This document shows positions 8,246-17,756 of a stretch of 64,000 nucleotides of DNA, one piece after another. Origin of the DNA: Mediterranea massiliensis (lineage in GTDB: Bacteria > Bacteroidota > Bacteroidia > Bacteroidales > Bacteroidaceae). Under the pieces are notes generated by a model that was given only the letters and a program-made list of their open reading frames with translations, was not told the DNA's origin and did no database searches. Positions within the stretch are counted from its first letter, which is position 1, and each line of letters starts with the position of its first letter. The position numbers and the translations under genes are program-made. The stretch covers positions 1,333 through 65,332 of the forward strand of contig NZ_LT635834.1 in assembly GCF_900128475.1 (NCBI RefSeq). The letters run 5' to 3'.

Positions 8246-8904
8246 GAAAGAAAGAACGATACGAAAAGATACTGGCCTGGTTCAGGGAGAACCGGCCCGT
8301 GGCCGAAACGGAGTTGCACTACAACAACCCCTTCGAGCTGCTCATCGCCGTCATCCTGTCGGCGCAATGCACGGACAAGCGTGTCAACATGATCACGCCT
8401 CCGCTCTTCCACGACTTCCCCACCCCCGAAGCGCTTGCCGCCACCACGCCCGAGGTGGTGTTCGAATACATCCGCAGCGTGTCCTACCCCAACAACAAGG
8501 CCCGCCATCTGGTGGGCATGGCGCAGATGCTCGTCAAGGACTTCAACAGCCAGGTGCCCGACACGCTGGAGGAACTCATCAAGCTGCCCGGCGTGGGACG
8601 CAAAACGGCCAACGTCATCCAGTCTGTCGTGTTCAACAAGGCCGCCATGGCGGTAGACACGCACGTCTTCCGCGTGAGCCATCGGCTGGGGCTGGTGGGG
8701 CCGAGCTGCACCACCCCGCTGAGCGTGGAGAAGGAGCTGACCAAGCACATCCCTGAGACCGACATCCCCATCGCCCACCACTGGCTCATCCTGCACGGAC
8801 GCTACGTGTGCCAGGCCCGCACGCCCCAATGCGATGCCTGCGGCCTGAAGATGCTGTGCAAAGACTATGAAAAAAGGACGGGCGCCAAAGAGGCAGAAAG
8901 CTAA
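8242..8904 (+). CDS. nth: Endonuclease III (DNA glycosylase/AP lyase)
   Basis: A 220-residue base-excision repair enzyme removing oxidised pyrimidines. The helix-hairpin-helix is LPGVGRKTANV with the catalytic Lys, and the catalytic Asp is in VDTHVFRVSHRLGL. The C terminus has the 4Fe-4S cysteine pattern Cx6Cx2Cx5C (CQARTPQCDACGLKMLC). ATG at 8242 overlaps the MFS stop by ATGA; an upstream extension would run through the MFS gene in another frame. All functional residues are present. Confidence 0.96.
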   Translation: MRKKERYEKILAWFRENRPVAETELHYNNPFELLIAVILSAQCTDKRVNMITPPLFHDFPTPEALAATTPEVVFEYIRSVSYPNNKARHLVGMAQMLVKDFNSQVPDTLEELIKLPGVGRKTANVIQSVVFNKAAMAVDTHVFRVSHRLGLVGPSCTTPLSVEKELTKHIPETDIPIAHHWLILHGRYVCQARTPQCDACGLKMLCKDYEKRTGAKEAES

Positions 8905-8986
8905 AGCGGCATGCCCCACCCCCTATATTTTTAAGATTCACAACGTAAAAAAACACGCTTTGCGAACATTTTACAGAAAATAATGC

Positions 8987-8994
8987 TAACTTTG
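8987..8994 (+). promoter_or_regulatory. Likely -7 box of the pgk promoter
   Basis: TAACTTTG fits TAnnTTTG. A TTTG at 8959-8962 lies 24 bp upstream, slightly more than the usual 19-21. The implied leader to the pgk ATG is about 50 nt. Confidence 0.55.
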
Positions 8995-9047
8995 CGGGCA
9001 AGTTTAAAAGAGAATATTCGTAACACTTTTAAATAAAATAGAGCATT

Positions 9048-10304
9048 ATGACAATTGATCAATTCAACTTTGCCGGTAAAAAGGCATTCGTCCGCGTGGA
9101 CTTCAACGTGCCCCTGGACGAGAATTTCAACATCACAGATGACACCCGTATGCGTGCCGCTCTTCCCACTCTGAAGAAGATCCTGGCCGACGGAGGCAGT
9201 TTGATTATCGGCTCTCACCTGGGCCGTCCGAAAGGCGTAGCCGACAAGTTCTCCTTGAAGCACATCCTGAAGCACCTGGACGAGCTGCTGGGCATTGAAG
9301 TTCAGTTTGCCAGCGACTGCATGAGCGAAGAAGCCGCCGCAAAGGCCGCTGCCCTGCAACCGGGTGAAGCCCTGCTGCTGGAAAACCTGCGCTTCTACGC
9401 TGAAGAGGAAGGCAAACCCCGTGGCCTGGCCGACGACGCTACCGACGAAGAGAAGAAAGCCGCCAAAGCAAAAGTTAAGGAAAGCCAGAAGGAATTCACC
9501 AAGAGACTGGCTTCGTATGCCGACTGCTATGTGAACGATGCCTTCGGTACCGCTCACCGCGCACATGCTTCTACGGCACTCATCGCTAAATATTTTGACA
9601 AAGACCACAAGATGTTCGGCTACCTGATGGAGAAGGAAGTGAAGGCCGTCGACAAAGTGCTGAACGACATCCACCGTCCGTTTACCGCCATCATGGGTGG
9701 TTCGAAGGTTTCTTCCAAGATTGAAATCATCGAGAACCTGCTCAACAAGGTAGACAACCTCATCATCGCCGGCGGTATGACCTATACCTTCACCAAGGCT
9801 ATGGGCGGCAAGATCGGTATCTCCATCTGCGAGGACGACAAACTCGACCTGGCTCTCAACCTGATGAAGGAAGCCAAGGAAAAAGGCGTGAACCTGGTAC
9901 TGGCTACCGATGCCAAAATCGCCGACTCCTTCTCGAACGACGCCAACACGAAGTTCTGCAAGGTGAACGAAATTCCTGACGGATGGGAAGGCCTCGACAT
10001 AGGCCCCGAGAGCGAGAAGCTCTTCGCCGACGTCATCAAGACTTCCAAGACCATCCTGTGGAACGGCCCGACGGGCGTATTCGAATTCGACAACTTCACT
10101 CACGGCTCTCGTGCCGTAGGCGAAGCTATCGTAGAGGCTACAAAGAACGGCGCCTTCTCACTGGTAGGTGGCGGTGACTCCGTAGCTTGCGTCAACAAGT
10201 TCGGCCTGGCCAGCGGTGTATCTTATGTATCGACCGGCGGCGGCGCTCTGCTCGAAGCCATCGAAGGCAAGGTACTTCCGGGTATTGCAGCCATCAACGA
10301 ATAA
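9048..10304 (+). CDS. pgk: Phosphoglycerate kinase
   Basis: A 418-residue glycolytic enzyme making ATP from 1,3-bisphosphoglycerate. The N-terminal substrate motif [14 protein letters not shown], the C-terminal nucleotide-binding stretch WNGPTGVFE and GGGDSVACV are all present. The length matches bacterial Pgk. It has its own promoter-like -7 box and a strong terminator directly downstream, so it is probably transcribed alone. Codon use looks more biased than in neighbours, as expected for a highly expressed gene. Confidence 0.98.
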   Translation: MTIDQFNFAGKKAFVRVDFNVPLDENFNITDDTRMRAALPTLKKILADGGSLIIGSHLGRPKGVADKFSLKHILKHLDELLGIEVQFASDCMSEEAAAKAAALQPGEALLLENLRFYAEEEGKPRGLADDATDEEKKAAKAKVKESQKEFTKRLASYADCYVNDAFGTAHRAHASTALIAKYFDKDHKMFGYLMEKEVKAVDKVLNDIHRPFTAIMGGSKVSSKIEIIENLLNKVDNLIIAGGMTYTFTKAMGGKIGISICEDDKLDLALNLMKEAKEKGVNLVLATDAKIADSFSNDANTKFCKVNEIPDGWEGLDIGPESEKLFADVIKTSKTILWNGPTGVFEFDNFTHGSRAVGEAIVEATKNGAFSLVGGGDSVACVNKFGLASGVSYVSTGGGALLEAIEGKVLPGIAAINE

Positions 10305-10321
10305 GACATAATCACCAACCG

Positions 10322-10364
10322 AAAGAGGGTGTGTCAAGGAAAGATACGCCCTCTTTTCTTTTTT
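10322..10364 (+). terminator. Terminator after pgk
   Basis: AAAGAGGGTGT (10322-10332) pairs with ACGCCCTCTTT (10346-10356) around a 13-nt loop, followed by a T-rich tail. Confidence 0.85.
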
Positions 10365-10373
10365 AAAACTTCC

Positions 10374-11432
10374 ATGAAGAAACTGCTGATACTATGGCTT
10401 GCCTGCGCCTTCATGGCTTCGGCCGCCGCACAAGAAAAACAGGAAGAAGGAAAGAAATCCCAGGCCAAGACGCTGACCAACGTCGTGAACACCCTGAAGG
10501 ACCGCATCACCCTCGAAGGATACATCCAGCTGGGATATACCTACAACGACCAGCCGGCAAGCAAAACCAATACGTTCGACATCAAACGCGCCATCCTCAT
10601 GGCCCGCGGACGCATCACCGACCACTGGTCGTGCTACTTCATGTACAGCCTGGCCAACTCGCCCAAGATACTGGAAATCTACACCGAGTATCATTTCCTG
10701 CCCGAAATCAGCGTGCGCGTTGGCCAGTTCAAGACGATGTACACCATCGAGAACCCCATGTCGCCCAGCGTACTCGAACTGATCAACGTCAACTCACAAG
10801 CCACCAACTACCTGGCCGGATACAACGGAAGCGACCCGCTCTACGGCTCGACCACCGGCCGCGACATGGGTCTGATGATTTACGGCGACCTCTTCAAGGG
10901 CCTGCTGAACTACAAACTGGCCGTCATGAACGGACAGGGCATCAACCTGAAGGACGGCAACAACCAGAAGGACATCGTGGGCAACCTGATGGTCAACCCA
11001 TTGGAATGGCTGTCCGTGGGCGGCTCCTTCATCAAAGGAAAAGGCTGTGCCGTAGCCACTTCGGACATCAACCCCGACATCCAGGTGGGCGACAGCTATA
11101 CACGAAACCGCTGGGCCGCAGGCTTGAAAATCAAACTGAAACAACTGGACCTGCGAAGCGAATACCTGGCCGGCAAGGACGGCACCGTGAAGAGTGACGG
11201 CTACTATGCCACGGCCAACGTGCACCTCATCAGCAACAAACTGGACTTCATAGCCTCCTACGACTACTTCAACAAGAACAAGGCCGCCGACAACAAGCAG
11301 ACCAACTACATCGCCGGCCTGCAATGGTGGTTCTATCCCAAATGCCGCCTGCAGGTGCAATACACCTATTGCAACCCTCATCTGGGCGAGAACTACAACC
11401 TGCTACAAACCCAAGTACAAGTCCGATTCTAA
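10374..11432 (+). CDS. Outer-membrane porin, phosphate-selective porin O/P-like
   Basis: A 352-residue protein with a clear signal peptide (cleavage near ASAAAQ, residue 20) and alternating beta-strand character to a terminal Phe (VQVRF), typical of outer-membrane beta-barrels. Segments such as DIKRAILMARGRI and VRVGQFKTMYTIEN match the porin O/P family. ATG at 10374 gives the signal peptide; the in-frame codons upstream lie within the pgk terminator. Solute specificity is unknown. It precedes the glutaminase gene by 31 bp, so the two may be cotranscribed. Confidence 0.85.
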   Translation: MKKLLILWLACAFMASAAAQEKQEEGKKSQAKTLTNVVNTLKDRITLEGYIQLGYTYNDQPASKTNTFDIKRAILMARGRITDHWSCYFMYSLANSPKILEIYTEYHFLPEISVRVGQFKTMYTIENPMSPSVLELINVNSQATNYLAGYNGSDPLYGSTTGRDMGLMIYGDLFKGLLNYKLAVMNGQGINLKDGNNQKDIVGNLMVNPLEWLSVGGSFIKGKGCAVATSDINPDIQVGDSYTRNRWAAGLKIKLKQLDLRSEYLAGKDGTVKSDGYYATANVHLISNKLDFIASYDYFNKNKAADNKQTNYIAGLQWWFYPKCRLQVQYTYCNPHLGENYNLLQTQVQVRF

Positions 11433-11463
11433 AACTCACCCTGCTTCCCAAACCTTACCAACC

Positions 11464-12378
11464 ATGAATTACGACCGCATTCTGCAAGAAATTTATCAGG
11501 AAATACAGCCATACGCCCACCAGGGAGAACCCGCCGCATATATCCCCGACCTGCTGAAAGTAGATCCCGACCGCTACGGCATCTGCCTCCATACCCTCGA
11601 CGGGCACGAGCATGCCATGGGAGATTGCGACGAGCGCTTCGCCATCCAAAGCATCTCCAAGGTCTTTGCGCTGGCTATGGGTTTCGCCCGATTGGGCGAC
11701 CGCCTGTGGCAACGCATCGGTGTAGAGCCGTCGGGCAACGCCTTCAACTCCATCTTCCAGCTCGAGCTGGAGCACGGCATTCCCCGCAATCCCCTCATCA
11801 ACGCGGGCGCACTGGTCATGACCGACATCCTTCTCTCTTCACTGGAGTATCCCGAACGTGAATACCTGGCCTTTGTACGAAGCCTTTGCGGATGCGACTC
11901 CATCCAGTATGACGAAAGCATGGCCGCCTCGGAGCGTGACCACGGCTACCTGAATGCAGCCATCGTGAACATGTTGAAATATTATGGCAACATCGAGAAC
12001 GATGTGGAGCGCGTGCTCCGCTTCTACTTCCGCCAGTGCTCGCTCAAGATGAATTGCCGCGAATTGTCACGCGCCTTCCTGCCCTTCGCCGACCATACGC
12101 ACGCCTTCAGCTTTGACGGCACCGACCTGACCACCTCACAGGTAAAGCGCATCAACGCCATCATGCAGACATGTGGCTTCTATGACGAAGCGGGTGAATT
12201 CTCCTACCTCGTGGGTCTGCCCGGCAAGAGCGGTGTGGGAGGAGGTATCGCCGCCATCTGTCCCCGCCAATACTCGGTAGCCGTCTGGAGCCCCCGCCTC
12301 AACAAGAAAGGTAACTCCATCATGGGCCTGAAAGCACTCGAATTGCTCACTACCAAGACCGCCGTCAGCATTTTCTGA
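11464..12378 (+). CDS. glsA: Glutaminase A
   Basis: A 304-residue serine-dependent glutaminase with a beta-lactamase-like fold, converting glutamine to glutamate and ammonia. The catalytic Ser-Lys pair is in QSISKVFAL; NPLINAGALVM, SERDHGYLNAA and the C-terminal SGVGGGIAAICP block are typical. No signal peptide, so cytosolic. In gut bacteria glutaminase can support acid resistance, but no glutamate decarboxylase is adjacent here. Confidence 0.95.
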   Translation: MNYDRILQEIYQEIQPYAHQGEPAAYIPDLLKVDPDRYGICLHTLDGHEHAMGDCDERFAIQSISKVFALAMGFARLGDRLWQRIGVEPSGNAFNSIFQLELEHGIPRNPLINAGALVMTDILLSSLEYPEREYLAFVRSLCGCDSIQYDESMAASERDHGYLNAAIVNMLKYYGNIENDVERVLRFYFRQCSLKMNCRELSRAFLPFADHTHAFSFDGTDLTTSQVKRINAIMQTCGFYDEAGEFSYLVGLPGKSGVGGGIAAICPRQYSVAVWSPRLNKKGNSIMGLKALELLTTKTAVSIF

Positions 12379-12453
12379 TTGCCTGACGCCCCTATCCGCC
12401 TGCCTCTCCTGTCATTTTGCTGAAAAAAGCATGCGAATGTGAAAAATGTTTCG

Positions 12454-12461
12454 TATTTTTG
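12454..12461 (+). promoter_or_regulatory. Likely -7 box of the lysS promoter
   Basis: TATTTTTG matches TAnnTTTG, 28 bp before the chosen lysS ATG. No TTTG is seen at the right distance upstream. Confidence 0.45.
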
Positions 12462-12488
12462 TACCCAAATTGAGTGAATTTTAACGAT

Positions 12489-14219
12489 ATGAACGTTTTA
12501 GAACTAAGTGAACAGGAAATCATTCGCCGCAACAGCATGAATGAACTTCGCGCGATGGGCATCGACCCCTATCCCGCAGCAGAGTATGTAACCAACGCTT
12601 TCTCTACCGACATAAAAGCCGAATTCAAGGACGACGACGAACCGCGCCAGGTGTCCATCGCCGGACGTATGATGAGCCGTCGTATCATGGGGAAAGCCTC
12701 TTTCATCGAATTGCAGGACTCCAAAGGACGTATCCAGGTATACATCACCCGCGATGACATCTGTCCCGATGAAAACAAGGACATGTACACCACCGTGTTC
12801 AAACGTTTGCTCGACCTGGGCGACTTCATCGGCATCGAAGGCTTTGTCTTCCGCACCCAGATGGGTGAAATCAGCGTTCATGCCAAGAAACTGACTGTAC
12901 TCGCCAAGAGCCTCAAGCCCCTGCCCATCGTGAAATACAAGGACGGAGTGGCTTACGACTCGTTCGAAGATCCTGAACTCCGCTACCGCCAACGGTACGT
13001 AGACCTCATCGTGAACGACGGCGTCAAGGAAACGTTCCTGAAACGCACCAAAGTCATCTCGACCATGCGTGCCGCCCTCGACGAAGCCGGCTATACCGAA
13101 GTGGAGACACCCATCCTCCAATCTATCCCCGGCGGTGCAAGCGCCCGTCCGTTCATCACCCACCACAATTCGCTGGACATCGACCTGTACCTGCGTATCG
13201 CCACCGAGCTGTACCTGAAGAGACTCATCGTAGGCGGATTCGAAGGTGTATACGAAATTGGAAAGAACTTCCGCAACGAGGGTATGGACCGCACACACAA
13301 CCCCGAATTCACCTGCATGGAGCTCTATGTACAGTATAAGGACTATAACTGGATGATGAGTTTCACAGAAAAGCTGCTGGAGCGTATCTGCATCGCCGTA
13401 AACGGTTGTAGCGAAACCGTCATCGACGGCAAGACAATCAGCTTCAAAGCTCCCTACCGCCGTCTGCCCATCCTCGATGCCATCAAGGAAAAGACCGGCT
13501 ACGACCTCAACGGCAAGAGCGAAGAGGAAATCCGCCAGATTTGCAAGGAACTGAAGATGGAAATCGACGACACCATGGGCAAGGGCAAGCTCATTGATGA
13601 AATCTTCGGAGAATTCTGCGAAGGGACCTTCATCCAGCCGACCTTCATCACCGACTACCCCGTCGAAATGAGTCCGCTGACCAAGATGCACCGCAGCAAG
13701 CCGGGCCTGACCGAACGCTTCGAGCTGATGGTGAACGGCAAGGAACTGGCCAATGCCTATAGCGAGCTGAACGACCCCATCGACCAGGAAGAGCGCTTCA
13801 AGGAGCAGCTGCGCCTGAGCGAAAAGGGCGACGACGAAGCCATGTTCATCGACCAGGACTTCTTGAAAGCCTTGCAATACGGTATGCCTCCCACATCGGG
13901 TATCGGTATCGGTATCGACCGTCTGGTCATGCTGATGACAGGCAAATCCTATATCCAGGAAATACTGCTCTTCCCGCAGATGCGTCCCGAAAAGGTGGCT
14001 CCCAAAGACGCACCGGCCAAATATATCGAACTCGGCATCCCCGAAGCATGGGTACCCGTCATTCAGAAAGCCGGCTATAACCAGGTGAGCGACATGGCGG
14101 AAGTCAATCCTCAGAAACTTCACATGGATATCTGTGGCATCAACAAGAAATATAAGTTGGAACTGACCAATCCAAGCGTCAACGACGTGGCCGGATGGAT
14201 AGAAAAATTGAAGAACTAA
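12489..14219 (+). CDS. lysS: Lysine--tRNA ligase (class II)
   Basis: A 576-residue synthetase. An N-terminal OB-fold anticodon-binding domain (about 50-160, VSIAGRMMSRRIMGKASF) is followed by the class II core: motif 2 is FRNEGMDRTHNPEFT and motif 3 is GIGIGIDRLVMLM. A C-terminal extension of about 70 residues, typical of Bacteroidetes LysS, follows the core. I chose ATG at 12489 (MNVLELSEQ) over a GTG 15 bp upstream. It is 10 bp from gpsA and probably cotranscribed with it. Confidence 0.97.
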   Translation: MNVLELSEQEIIRRNSMNELRAMGIDPYPAAEYVTNAFSTDIKAEFKDDDEPRQVSIAGRMMSRRIMGKASFIELQDSKGRIQVYITRDDICPDENKDMYTTVFKRLLDLGDFIGIEGFVFRTQMGEISVHAKKLTVLAKSLKPLPIVKYKDGVAYDSFEDPELRYRQRYVDLIVNDGVKETFLKRTKVISTMRAALDEAGYTEVETPILQSIPGGASARPFITHHNSLDIDLYLRIATELYLKRLIVGGFEGVYEIGKNFRNEGMDRTHNPEFTCMELYVQYKDYNWMMSFTEKLLERICIAVNGCSETVIDGKTISFKAPYRRLPILDAIKEKTGYDLNGKSEEEIRQICKELKMEIDDTMGKGKLIDEIFGEFCEGTFIQPTFITDYPVEMSPLTKMHRSKPGLTERFELMVNGKELANAYSELNDPIDQEERFKEQLRLSEKGDDEAMFIDQDFLKALQYGMPPTSGIGIGIDRLVMLMTGKSYIQEILLFPQMRPEKVAPKDAPAKYIELGIPEAWVPVIQKAGYNQVSDMAEVNPQKLHMDICGINKKYKLELTNPSVNDVAGWIEKLKN

Positions 14220-14229
14220 CCGAACAGAA

Positions 14230-15225
14230 ATGAAAGTTCCCGGAAAGATAGCCATCATGGGCGGAGGTAGTTGGGCGACAGCCATTGCCAAAATGGTGCT
14301 CAACCAAGCCGAGTCGATCAATTGGTACATGCGGCGCGACGACCGCATTGCCGACTTCAAACGGCTGGGCCATAACCCCGCCTATCTGACGGGCGTCAAA
14401 TTCGACACCAAGCGTATCAATTTCAGCTCCAACATCAACGATGTAGTGAAGGCTTCCGATACGCTGATATTCGTCACTCCGTCTCCCTATCTCAAGTCGC
14501 ACTTGAAGAAGCTGAAGACCAAAATCAAGGACAAGTTCATCATCACGGCCATCAAAGGCATCGTGCCCGACGACAACCTGATTGTGTCCGAATACTTCAC
14601 CAAAGAATATGGGGTACCGGCCGAGAATATCGCCGTCGTGGCAGGTCCCTGCCATGCTGAAGAAGTAGCGCTGGAGCGTCTTTCTTACCTTACTATCGCC
14701 TGCCCCGACATTGACAAGGCCTCTATCTTTGCCCGCCAGCTCAGCTGCTCGTACATCAAGACATCCGTAAGCAACGACGTGGTTGGCATTGAGTATGGTT
14801 CGGTCCTGAAAAACGTATATGCCATCGCGGCCGGCATCTGCAACGGGCTGAAGTATGGAGATAACTTCCAGGCCGTACTCATTTCGAACGCCATACAAGA
14901 GATGAACCGTTTTCTACAAACCGTTCATCCCCTGGACCGCAATGTCAACGAATCGGCCTATCTGGGCGACTTGCTGGTAACGGGGTATTCCAACTTCAGC
15001 CGCAACCGTACCTTCGGCACCATGATAGGAAAGGGATATTCAGTAAAAAGCGCACAGATTGAAATGGAAATGATCGCTGAAGGCTATTACGGCACCAAGT
15101 GTATCAAGGAAATCAACAAGCACTACCACGTCAACATGCCGATTGTAGACGCCGTCTACAACATCTTGTACGAACGGATATCTCCCATGATCGAAATCAA
15201 GCTACTGACCGACTCTTTCAGATAA
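14230..15225 (+). CDS. gpsA: Glycerol-3-phosphate dehydrogenase [NAD(P)+]
   Basis: A 331-residue cytosolic enzyme making sn-glycerol 3-phosphate from DHAP for phospholipid synthesis. The Rossmann motif is IMGGGSWATAIAKM, the catalytic Lys lies in AIKGI, and VAGPCHAEEVA and VLKNVYAIAAG are family blocks. It lacks the canonical GxGxxGT spacing (GGGSWAT), which is normal for GpsA. It follows lysS by 10 bp and pgi begins 56 bp downstream, so a lysS-gpsA-pgi transcript is plausible. Confidence 0.95.
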   Translation: MKVPGKIAIMGGGSWATAIAKMVLNQAESINWYMRRDDRIADFKRLGHNPAYLTGVKFDTKRINFSSNINDVVKASDTLIFVTPSPYLKSHLKKLKTKIKDKFIITAIKGIVPDDNLIVSEYFTKEYGVPAENIAVVAGPCHAEEVALERLSYLTIACPDIDKASIFARQLSCSYIKTSVSNDVVGIEYGSVLKNVYAIAAGICNGLKYGDNFQAVLISNAIQEMNRFLQTVHPLDRNVNESAYLGDLLVTGYSNFSRNRTFGTMIGKGYSVKSAQIEMEMIAEGYYGTKCIKEINKHYHVNMPIVDAVYNILYERISPMIEIKLLTDSFR

Positions 15226-15281
15226 TTCGGACGTCGAATAAAAGACAGACACAGAAATAACTTTTTAAATTAATAAGGAAT

Positions 15282-16619
15282 ATGATTAGTTTAAACATCG
15301 AAAAAACCTTTGGATTCATCTCCAAAGAAAGCATCTCAGCTTACGAAGCCAAGGTAAAAGAAGCACAGGAAGCACTCGAAAACGGTACCTGCAAAGGCAG
15401 CGATTTCTTGGGATGGCTGCACCTGCCTTCTTCCATCACCAAAGAACACCTGGACGACTTGAAGGCTACCGCCCAAGTATTGCGTGACAATTGCGAAGTC
15501 GTAGTTGTAGCCGGCATCGGTGGAAGCTACCTCGGTGCACGCGCCGTCATCGAAGCCCTGTCCAACAGCTTCGTATGGTTGCAGGAAAAGAAAAATGCGC
15601 CTACCATCCTTTTTGCCGGACACAACATCGGCGAGGATTATTTATATGAACTGACCGAATACCTGAAAGGCAAGAAATTCGGCGTCATCAATATCTCCAA
15701 ATCGGGTACGACTACCGAAACCGCCCTCGCCTTCCGTCTGCTGAAAAAGCAATGCGAAGACCAGCGTGGCAAGGAAACAGCCCAAAAAGTCATTGTAGCC
15801 ATCACCGACGCCAAGAAAGGCGCTGCACGCGTTACGGCCGACAAGGAAGGCTACAAGTCGTTCATCATCCCCGACAACGTGGGCGGACGTTTCTCCGTAC
15901 TGACTCCGGTAGGCTTGCTGCCTATCGCCGTAGCCGGATTCGATATCGACAAACTGGTGGCCGGTGCCGTTGAAATGGAAAAAGCCTGCGGTGCAGACGT
16001 TCCTTTCGAACAAAATCCTGCCGCCCTGTATGCCGCTACCCGCAACGAGCTCTACAAGAATGGCAAGAAGATCGAAATTCTGGTCAACTTCAACCCCAAA
16101 CTCCACTACGTCAACGAATGGTGGAAACAGCTCTATGGCGAATCCGAAGGCAAGGAAGGCAAAGGTATCTTCCCCGCAGCCGTAGATTTCTCGACCGACC
16201 TCCACTCCATGGGACAATGGATTCAGGAAGGCGAACGTACCATCTACGAAACGGTTATCTCCGTTGAACAACCTACTCACAAGCTGGTAGTACCCAGCGA
16301 TGACGAAAACCTGGACGGTTTGAACTTCCTGGCCGGCAAACGCGTGGATGAAGTCAACAAAATGGCCGAACTGGGCACTCAGCTGGCTCACGTAGACGGT
16401 GGCGTACCCAACATGCGCATCTCTGTACCCGCACTGACTGAGGAATGCATCGGCGGCCTGCTCTACTTCTTTGAAAAGGCTTGCGGCATCAGCGGTTACT
16501 TGCTGGGTGTCAATGCCTTCAACCAGCCGGGTGTAGAGGCTTACAAGAAGAATATGTTTGCCCTGCTCAACAAGCCGGGCTACGAAGCTGAATCCAAAGC
16601 GATCCGCGCAAGACTGTAA
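15282..16619 (+). CDS. pgi: Glucose-6-phosphate isomerase
   Basis: A 445-residue short-type Pgi interconverting glucose 6-phosphate and fructose 6-phosphate. Typical blocks are [41 protein letters not shown] (Arg for substrate) and [14 protein letters not shown] with the catalytic Lys. The length matches the short bacterial form rather than the 550-residue form. Besides glycolysis it links hexose phosphates to the storage glucan genes elsewhere in the window. Confidence 0.97.
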   Translation: MISLNIEKTFGFISKESISAYEAKVKEAQEALENGTCKGSDFLGWLHLPSSITKEHLDDLKATAQVLRDNCEVVVVAGIGGSYLGARAVIEALSNSFVWLQEKKNAPTILFAGHNIGEDYLYELTEYLKGKKFGVINISKSGTTTETALAFRLLKKQCEDQRGKETAQKVIVAITDAKKGAARVTADKEGYKSFIIPDNVGGRFSVLTPVGLLPIAVAGFDIDKLVAGAVEMEKACGADVPFEQNPAALYAATRNELYKNGKKIEILVNFNPKLHYVNEWWKQLYGESEGKEGKGIFPAAVDFSTDLHSMGQWIQEGERTIYETVISVEQPTHKLVVPSDDENLDGLNFLAGKRVDEVNKMAELGTQLAHVDGGVPNMRISVPALTEECIGGLLYFFEKACGISGYLLGVNAFNQPGVEAYKKNMFALLNKPGYEAESKAIRARL

Positions 16620-16623
16620 CCAC

Positions 16624-17370
16624 ATGAATTCCATTCACGAATCCATGGCCCGCTATCTTCAAGGTAGCGGGCATTCTTGTGTCCGCCTCAAGGCTGTATT
16701 GTTCGACATGGATGGCGTGCTCTTCGACTCCATGCCCTATCATGCCGATGCCTGGCACACGGTGATGGAACGCCATGGCCTTCACTTGAGCCGCGAAGAA
16801 GCCTTCCTGCACGAAGGGCGCACCGGTGCAGACACCATCAACCTCGTTTACCAGAGGCAGTTTGGCAAGGATGCCACTCCCGAAATGATTCAAGAGATTT
16901 ATGAGGAGAAGAGTCGGGAGTTCAACAAGAATCCCGAGCCCAAACGCATGCCGGGAGCATGGGAACTGATGCAGAAAGTCAAGGCAGCCCACCTGACTCC
17001 TGTACTGGTCACCGGTTCGGGCCAAACCTCCCTACTGGACAGGCTGGAGCACAGCTATCCAGGGACATTCGACTGTGCCCACATGGTCACGGCATTCGAT
17101 GTCAAATATGGCAAACCCAACCCCGAACCCTACCTGATGGGATTGGAAAAGGCACACGTGGCAGCCAACGAAGCCATCGTCGTAGAGAATGCCCCTATCG
17201 GAGTGCAGGCAGGAGCAGCCGCAGGAATTTTCACCATAGCAGTCAATACCGGCCCCTTGGACGGACAAGTACTGCTTGACGCCGGCGCCAACCTGCTTTT
17301 TTCTTCCATGTCAGACTTCTGCAACCATTGGGAAGAAGTTTATCAGGCGTTTCAACAAACTTCCTTATAA
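16624..17370 (+). CDS. HAD-superfamily hydrolase, beta-phosphoglucomutase-like
   Basis: A 248-residue HAD protein: motif I FDMDGVLFDS with both Asp, motif II VTGS, motif III Lys in KYGKPNPEP, motif IV VENAPIG (Glu in place of the usual first Asp). The cap domain suggests subfamily I, like beta-phosphoglucomutase or sugar-phosphate phosphatases. The first 20 or so codons, from ATG 16624, pass through a 10-bp hairpin at 16648-16672, so the N terminus is uncertain; no other in-frame ATG exists before the catalytic motif except 16645. It follows pgi by 4 bp, suggesting a sugar-phosphate role. Confidence 0.85.
   Translation: MNSIHESMARYLQGSGHSCVRLKAVLFDMDGVLFDSMPYHADAWHTVMERHGLHLSREEAFLHEGRTGADTINLVYQRQFGKDATPEMIQEIYEEKSREFNKNPEPKRMPGAWELMQKVKAAHLTPVLVTGSGQTSLLDRLEHSYPGTFDCAHMVTAFDVKYGKPNPEPYLMGLEKAHVAANEAIVVENAPIGVQAGAAAGIFTIAVNTGPLDGQVLLDAGANLLFSSMSDFCNHWEEVYQAFQQTSL
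16648..16672 (+). other. Stable hairpin inside the 5' end of the HAD gene
   Basis: GCCCGCTA (16648-16655) and TAGCGGGC (16665-16672) are perfect complements, extended by two inner pairs to a 10-bp stem with a 5-nt loop, 24 nt after the chosen start. The tail (attcttgt) is T-rich but interrupted, so this may be the old pgi terminator now read through, or an attenuating structure. Confidence 0.7.
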
Positions 17371-17417
17371 AAAAGAAGGTGGACATGCCTTTCCGGCACG
17401 TCCACCTTCTTTTTTAC
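17369..17417. terminator. Bidirectional terminator between HAD and histone-like genes
   Basis: An A-rich arm ending in AGAAGGTGGAC pairs with GTCCACCTTCT near 17400 and is flanked by A and T tracts on both sides, so it can end transcripts from both converging genes. Confidence 0.85.
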
Positions 17418-17433
17418 TTTTCACTCTGCTATC

Positions 17434-17607
17434 TTATTTGGCAGCTTCCAAAGATGCTTTACGGAAAGCCTTCATAGCCTTTTCAATTTCCAACGAAGCC
17501 TTGCGTGCACGAGTACCGGCAGCTTTGTTACCATTTTCAACTTGTGCTTTCGCATCTTTCTCGAATGCTGCATATAATTCAGCAACCTTCTCTACTAATT
17601 CTTTCAT
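17434..17607 (-). CDS. Histone H1-like protein (Hc1 family)
   Basis: A 57-residue basic protein, starting MKELVEKVAELYAAFEKDAK and ending KASLEAAK. It is rich in Lys and Ala, with amphipathic helices and a short middle segment GNKAAGTRARK. This matches the small Hc1/histone H1-like proteins of Bacteroides, thought to bind DNA. ATG is at 17607; the stop is 17 bp from the shared terminator. The A+T content is higher than in neighbours. The DNA-binding role is inferred from family and charge only. Confidence 0.85.
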   Translation of the reverse strand: MKELVEKVAELYAAFEKDAKAQVENGNKAAGTRARKASLEIEKAMKAFRKASLEAAK

Positions 17608-17743
17608 AATCCCTTTTTATTTACTTTGTTAATAATGTACGGCAAAAATACATTCTTTCGCGAAATAAAAACACAAAAAGGATATTTTTTTTTATCTAAA
17701 ACGCAATTTTATGATAAAAAATGAATAATCGGCGTTTTTTCCC

Positions 17744-17751
17744 TACTTTTG
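17744..17751 (+). promoter_or_regulatory. -7 box almost touching the AlbA-domain gene start
   Basis: TACTTTTG ends five bases before the ATG at 17757. With the usual Bacteroides geometry transcription would begin within about two bases of the start codon, giving a leaderless mRNA. Confidence 0.55.
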
Positions 17752-17756
17752 CAGCC

